From: Macrobrachium rosenbergii
Lineage: Eukaryota; Arthropoda; Malacostraca; Decapoda; Palaemonidae
NCBI RefSeq assembly: GCF_040412425.1
Contig: NC_089788.1
Coordinates: 65,954,220-66,018,219, forward strand
Length of the DNA stretch: 64,000 nucleotides
Direction of reading: 5' to 3'
Shown: positions 59,515-64,000 of the stretch, piece after piece
Position numbering within the stretch: the stretch's first letter is position 1
Layout: every line of letters begins with the position of its first letter
Translations under genes and position numbers: made by a program
The notes under the pieces: generated by a model
The model's database searches: none
Seen by the model: only the letters and a program-made list of their open reading frames with translations
Told to the model about the DNA's origin: nothing

Positions 59515-59772
59515 TCCAGGTGTTGTTTTTCCTTTTCCTCTATAAGAGGGTCTTCGGACCTTGTGAAAAGGATTTCCTTGCTGTTGTTGTTGTCCCTTTA
59601 TAGGGAGTTGTCCCTTTGACTACCTACCTGTCTTTGAGGTAAACTTTTTGATTGATTGAAGGCTTATAGGATTTTTTATCATACTGAACCTTTTTGGGTT
59701 GGGTAAAGGAAAGTTATGGGTTTTTTGTTCCCTGAATTCCCCTTTTCCCAGAAGAGCTTACTCTGTACAATT

Positions 59773-60153
59773 CTATTGGTGGGCTTGCTCATTAAATTTA
59801 GCCACAACAGACTCCTCAAACAGGTCCTTACAGAAGGGGTTAGAATGTAATAATGAAGTTACATTGGGAAGTGACTTGTTGGAGCCCCCCAATATTTCTA
59901 TTTGCGCTTTTATGCGCCCCTCTAGAAAGTCGTAGAGTGCTTCATATAGGGTTCTCATGAAGCTTTTAGCTACAACAGCTAAATTGTTCTGGAATCTTCT
60001 GGAAGCATTGGTGGTAACTTCCAGCAAGGTGGTAGTAGTTTTAATACTAAGGTGGATCCTAGCATGAAATTCTACCAAGGTTGTCCCCTCTGAGATTCTT
60101 CTCATAGGGGTCCCAAACTGCTGCGTAGCTACATCTAAAGGGATCTTTTTCAT
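59773..60153 (-). pseudogene. DIRS element 3 ORF1 (gag-like) fragment
   Basis: 126-codon frame: 'MRRISEGTTLVEFHARIHLS', 'ASRRFQNNLAVVAKSFMRTL', 'GGSNKSLPNVTSLLHSNPF' and 'KDLFEESVVAKFNEQAHQ'. It lies immediately upstream (minus strand) of the RT as ORF1 does in DIRS elements. No domain is named; the assignment rests on position and style. Confidence 0.55.
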
Positions 60154-60180
60154 TTCAAAGGGGAGTTGTAGCGTTGCCTA

Positions 60181-61139
60181 TTCCTTGGTGGAATTTCCCG
60201 AAACTGGGATGACCATGGCAAATGGTTTTAATTCTGCTGTTGCTGTCAACTTTGAAAATTTTCAATTTGGCATTTAATTGCTAAAAATCATTAGTCAGTG
60301 GTTTTTCAGTGTATGGTATGTAGATAATTTTTTGTGCTCGGAACAGAAAAGAAAATTTAACTTTTGGCCTAACTTCTTAGTTACAAAATGACAACCATGA
60401 CTTGCAGTTTTCCCTGTGTTCAATGTATGCCTTAGTTTTCAGCAGTGTCCCTTGATTTTATTTTTGCTAATAATTGAAAAAGCTTTAAATTAATTACGTA
60501 ATGCGGAAATTTCCCCCGTTATCTTTAATATCAGGAGTTTTTGTGTTGTAGGGGAATGGAAAATGTATTTAGGCAGATCTACTTTTGGTATGTATTACTC
60601 TGTTGGATGGAGACATCACAACTTACAATAAGACATAAAGTTCACCTCCTCAGTGGAATGTAGCAAATACTTTCCAGTACTGGTTATTGATATTAAACTT
60701 ATATTGTCATTGATATACTAGTTACCAGTGCAACAACAGGAGCAGTAACTCAAAGCAGTAACTCAAATTATCACAATAGTTGATGATAAGTTGAAATATT
60801 GTACTATCTGATATCCTATGGGTGGTGCTTTAATGTCGATATGTTAGGCAAGCTCCAGTTACTTTCAAACACATCTCATTGAATATTGGCTCCAAAATAA
60901 ACAAAATAAAATATGATAAGACAGTACTATTTTAAATGTAGTGCCAGCCAGTTCAAGTCTATGTGGTATTTTGAATCTTATTTGATAGGTTAACTCTTAG
61001 GAAAATACCAGAGCATTACAGTGCTATGTTGTTATTCCAATACCTCTGAGTCATACATATCAGCCATTGTTTTTATTGCTCAGTCAGATGTCAAGGTCCC
61101 ACATCTGTTAAAATAATTTCTGATGATGTTCATGGTTGT
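60181..61139. other. SMC6 intron, nothing firmly recognised
   Basis: May include the 5' leader of DIRS element 3. A possible acceptor/donor pair at 60552/60588 was examined and not accepted as an exon. AT-rich otherwise. Confidence 0.45.
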
Positions 61140-61530
61140 AGCTTTCTGTAAAAGAAAACTTTTGAGATGGCTATTTGTCTGTCCATCCACACTTTTTCTG
61201 TCAGTCCTCAGATCTTAAAACTACTGAGGCTAGAGGGCTGCAAACTAGAATGTTGATCATCCATCCTCCAATCATCAAACGTACCAAATTGCAGCTCTCT
61301 AGCATTGGTAGTATTTATTTTATTTAAGGTTAAAGTTAGCCATGATTGTGCATCTAGTACTACTATAGATGCAAACAACACAGGCCACCGTCGGGCCGAG
61401 GCTGAAAGTTTCATGGGCTGTGGCTGAGAGTTTCATGGGCTGTGGGTGAGAGTTTCATACAGCATTATATGCTGTACAGAAAACTCGATTGTGCCAAAGA
61501 AACTTTGGCGCATTTTTAACTTGTTTCTTT
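61140..61530. repeat. Decapod dispersed repeat with foldback 5' part
   Basis: I recognise 'tttttctgtcagtcctcaga', 'ctactgaggctagagggctg', 'ttgatcatccatcctccaat', 'aggccaccgtcgggcc' and 'cagaaaactcgattgtgcca' as a repeat widespread in decapod sequences. Arms 61220-61243 and 61289-61312 are inverted and would form a stem of about 24 bases with mismatches. 'gagtttcatgggctgtgg' is duplicated in tandem. The 68-codon minus-strand frame across it is not a gene. Confidence 0.72.
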
Positions 61531-64000
61531 GTGGGATATAGATTTCTCTCTTTTGTATGTTAATGTATTAAACAAGTTGTGCCTTGCATTGATTCATCTA
61601 GTTTAATCATGATGTAAGGGATGACACCAATATATTATTGTTAATAGAATATCACTCCTTAGTTAGGGTCTTACCCGGTTGGCACAGCCATATATTTATA
61701 ACAAAGTTATGTGGTTTCCTGCTGGTGCATGTTTTGCTTGTTGGATAGATACAGCCAGCCGGCATTTGACCATTTCTCGTGTTGTTTTTTTGCATTTCTT
61801 GTGGTTTTTTGTCTTTTATTACTACAGGGCTGCTAATGAGGTAAACACAAAGGCTTCTTTCCTCAATGTAAACTACATAATCTGCTGATTGGCAGAAATA
61901 TCAACTGACATGAACATAACCATGCTGGTATAAAGTTGTGTTTTGGAAGTTTTTAGATGGGCACAATAAGCAACATGCACCAGACAGTGAACCATTTAAG
62001 GAAAGGTGTGATTTAGACTAGACCTCTGGGTCCAGAGTATCAGAGGGTCCCTAGGGGGAGGAGAACACATCTGCCCAGTAGAGCTCTGGCAGAGAGTGTT
62101 CCCCTTCATTTTCTAAGAAGATTTCATGTCCTGGCCTGTACGCCAAGATACTGGAATTCAAGATCCCTGGGTGTGACTCCTTCAGTGGAGGTCAAGAGTC
62201 ATATATTAGGATAGATGCCACAGTATTGGGCATGAAGTGGATATTGCTACTGAGCTTTTGCTCCTGAACTGGAAGACCCTGTGTATTTGCTGGATAGGGA
62301 TCCCTCAAAGGAGATTAAAGGTTTTCCCATGTAATAACCTGACATTGAGGAGGACCCTAATAAGGCCACCATCCTTCCCCAGAGGTACATTTTTACCCAT
62401 GCAATAATCTGATGTTGAGAACTCCCAGTAAGGACCACCCTCTTCCCCTTGAAGTTCCTGTTCCTTCCAGGGGTATGGCAGCTCAGTGGTCTGGTAAAAC
62501 TAAGGTATACTTACTCCAGGTGTATGGTCATTCATCAGAGACTCTCAGGCAGTGACAATGTGGCTACTTAGTGATCCTTAAGGAAATTCTGTGTGAAGCT
62601 TGAGATTCTGAACAGGGTAATGCAAAGTATCAGGGATGTCCTTGATACTGAACAGCACTATGTCAGGGATGCTGTTGAGTGTTCCCGATAATAATTCAAA
62701 ACAGCACTGAACACTGAGTTGGAGGTTTTCTCTAAGACTTTTTTAAAGTCCTCCAAAAAGAGACTAGAAAGCATTCAAAAGCCTCCTGTGCAGGGATTAA
62801 TCCTTTTGCAAAAAAATAGTGAATAGATAAAATAAAATTAATAAATAGATAAATAACTTAATAAATTTATAAATGAATTAATATAATAATAGTAAAATAA
62901 TAAGTAGATAAATAAATGAACAAAACCAATTTAGTTGTTCAGAGCAAGCTAACAAAAATGTAAGACCAAAAAGAAATTAAATCTGTCACTTAGATCCCTC
63001 AAGAGTTAGAAGACTCACAAAGGGACGACTTATTTTCATAGTTTCAGCTGGCTCTAATACTGTGACCAGTTCGCACTATAAACCCCTGATGCCCGGAGGA
63101 TCAGTGGTACCAGTACTTGCCTCTGATAACAGTACTGATAATCCTTGTGGTGAAGCCTCTATGTGTGTCCTTTTCCTAGAGGGTACATATTTCACCAACA
63201 AAAGGAAACAACTGATTGAGGTGGAATTTTTGGGACAGCTGTTTTTCCCGATACAGAATGGCACTGGGTCCCTCGTTCTGTAGACTTCTAGAAACTGCTA
63301 AAAGAGATGGTCATCCTCTCTGAAGGTAGGGCAATACAAGACCATGAGGCAACCCTTTTTTCTGATTTAATGTATATCATTGTACCTCCACAATCTCGGA
63401 GAACTAGTAACTCCTTTGGGTAGCACCAGCCTTCTGCCCTTCACTTCTGAAACAATTAATCATGTGAAGGCAGAATTTAAGAATATTGCAGTTTCTGAAA
63501 AGCATAAGAAAATGGTAGAAATAAAGGTATGTATTTCCAAAATCCCACCCATTGTGGCCACAGGAGTTCAGTCTCCCTGTGGGCCAAATCTCAGATGGGA
63601 CGGCCACTTCTGAGTTTCATGCAAGGCTCCATCTCTTTTCTGTCTCAGCCTCGCCCACTATTCTTGAAGTAACTATGAGGGTGCTCTCAGTCTTTGTTTG
63701 GCTGCAGTTGTAAAACCTGTTTTGCAAACCCTATGGGGTCAGTATACAATTTCATGGAGTAGCACCCCAGAGCTTCAAAAGAGCTGTGTGCAGCTGGATG
63801 ACTCCTGCCATCCAAGTTTATTCACTCATTCAGTGTGGAACTTAGACTGCCTTTATCGATCCAAAAGAAACAATACCATGTCCCCATTACCATTCCCTTC
63901 TGCCCAGTCTTAGGGCTTCAGATAGGGAAGAATGGGTACAGAGTCAGTGTAATGCTATTTGGGTAAGACATCACACAGGGTCTTCTCAAAATTATCAGCA
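61531..64000. other. SMC6 intron: unassigned, possible retroelement debris
   Basis: A SINE tail scrap lies at 62474-62513 ('cagctcagtggtctggtaaa'). An A/T-rich (taaataagtagataa) low-complexity stretch is at 62813-62925. Stretches at 62000-62460 and 63050-63920 have higher GC and several 62-77-codon frames ('RKQLIEVEFLGQLFFPIQNG' at 63062-63283; 63380-63613; 63698-63913) that look like decayed coding sequence, but I could not name a domain. No SMC6 exon found. Confidence 0.4.

Larger units (their letters stand above)
56050..60180 (-). mobile_element. DIRS1-like retrotransposon, element 3 (different family)
   Basis: Minus-strand order: ORF1 scrap (about 60153-59773), RT (59514-58658), RNase H (58847-57923), recombinase (57817-56925), inverted repeats. 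RT and ORF1 residues differ clearly from elements 1 and 2, so this is a second DIRS family. Every part is interrupted by stops or shifts. SINE-tail-like text at 56733-56768 ('ggtctggtaaaactaaggta') lies within its 3' region. Confidence 0.85.

Noticed and set aside
60553..60587. Possible extra SMC6 exon after the hinge (tag acceptor, gtatgt donor)
   Set aside because: The phase fits, but the peptide (GMENVFRQIYF) does not match the conserved post-hinge SMC6 sequence, and the exon would be only about 35 bases.

Overview
The window looks like nuclear DNA of a decapod crustacean. The case rests on very long (AT)n, (CT)n and (ATT)n microsatellites, a jockey-type LINE and SINE/dispersed repeats of kinds I recognise from shrimp and crab genomes, several DIRS1-like tyrosine-recombinase retrotransposons (known to be common in decapods), and a split host gene with GT-AG introns. 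There is no bacterial or organellar gene, no intact transposase or polymerase, and no rRNA, functional tRNA or CRISPR array. Species cannot be named from the sequence.

The one host gene is SMC6 (cohesin-like ATPase of the SMC5/6 DNA-repair complex), on the + strand. Seven exons can be placed: 7050-7169, 20664-20794, 23995-24198, 33431-33627, 40430-40576, 52430-52608, 53500-53684. All have AG/GT borders, codon phase is preserved across every junction, and together they give 1163 coding bases (387 codons plus 2 bases). They encode the N-terminal coiled-coil arm (exons 1-4), the entry into the hinge (exon 5) and most of the hinge (exons 6-7). The ATPase head halves lie outside the window on both sides. 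Introns are 13.5, 3.2, 9.2, 6.8, 11.9 and 0.9 kb.

Nearly everything else is transposable-element sediment. 1-4640: a dispersed repeat split by a 3.7 kb Tc1/mariner element. 4.8-5.2 kb: LINE reverse-transcriptase scrap. 8.9-11.1 kb: a Tigger-type MITE carrying a tRNA-derived SINE, a gag-like scrap, and a second copy of the dispersed repeat. 12.4-16.9 kb: a long degenerate TIR element containing hammerhead-like inverted units (14.07-14.36 kb) and a 2.18 kb TTAA-flanked piggyBac-type element built of ~380 bp tandem units. 17.1-18.2 kb: Penelope-like element with GIY-YIG nuclease (- strand). 18.2-20.1 kb: a MITE and a pogo-like element. 21-23.1 kb: jockey-like LINE with a SINE-like insert. 24.4-31.5 kb: DIRS element 1, itself split by a MITE that is split by a pogo-like element. 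35.5-37.8 kb: internally deleted DIRS element 2. 38.6-39.05 kb: Tigger transposase C-terminus. 42.7-44.4 kb: a second TTAA-flanked repeat with nested hairpins. 46.6-46.9 kb: recombinase scrap. 49.4-51.9 kb: second long TIR element. 53.8-55.9 kb: nested pogo-like elements. 56.05-60.2 kb: DIRS element 3 (- strand). 61.1-61.5 kb: a decapod dispersed repeat.

The signals most worth following are the three copies of a hammerhead-ribozyme-like core, the covarying hairpin repeated in the piggyBac-type element, a triple hairpin cassette at 43.8-43.96 kb, and three pogo-derived copies that share one internal deletion. I saw no intact new protein system; every mobile-element ORF is broken by stops or frameshifts.
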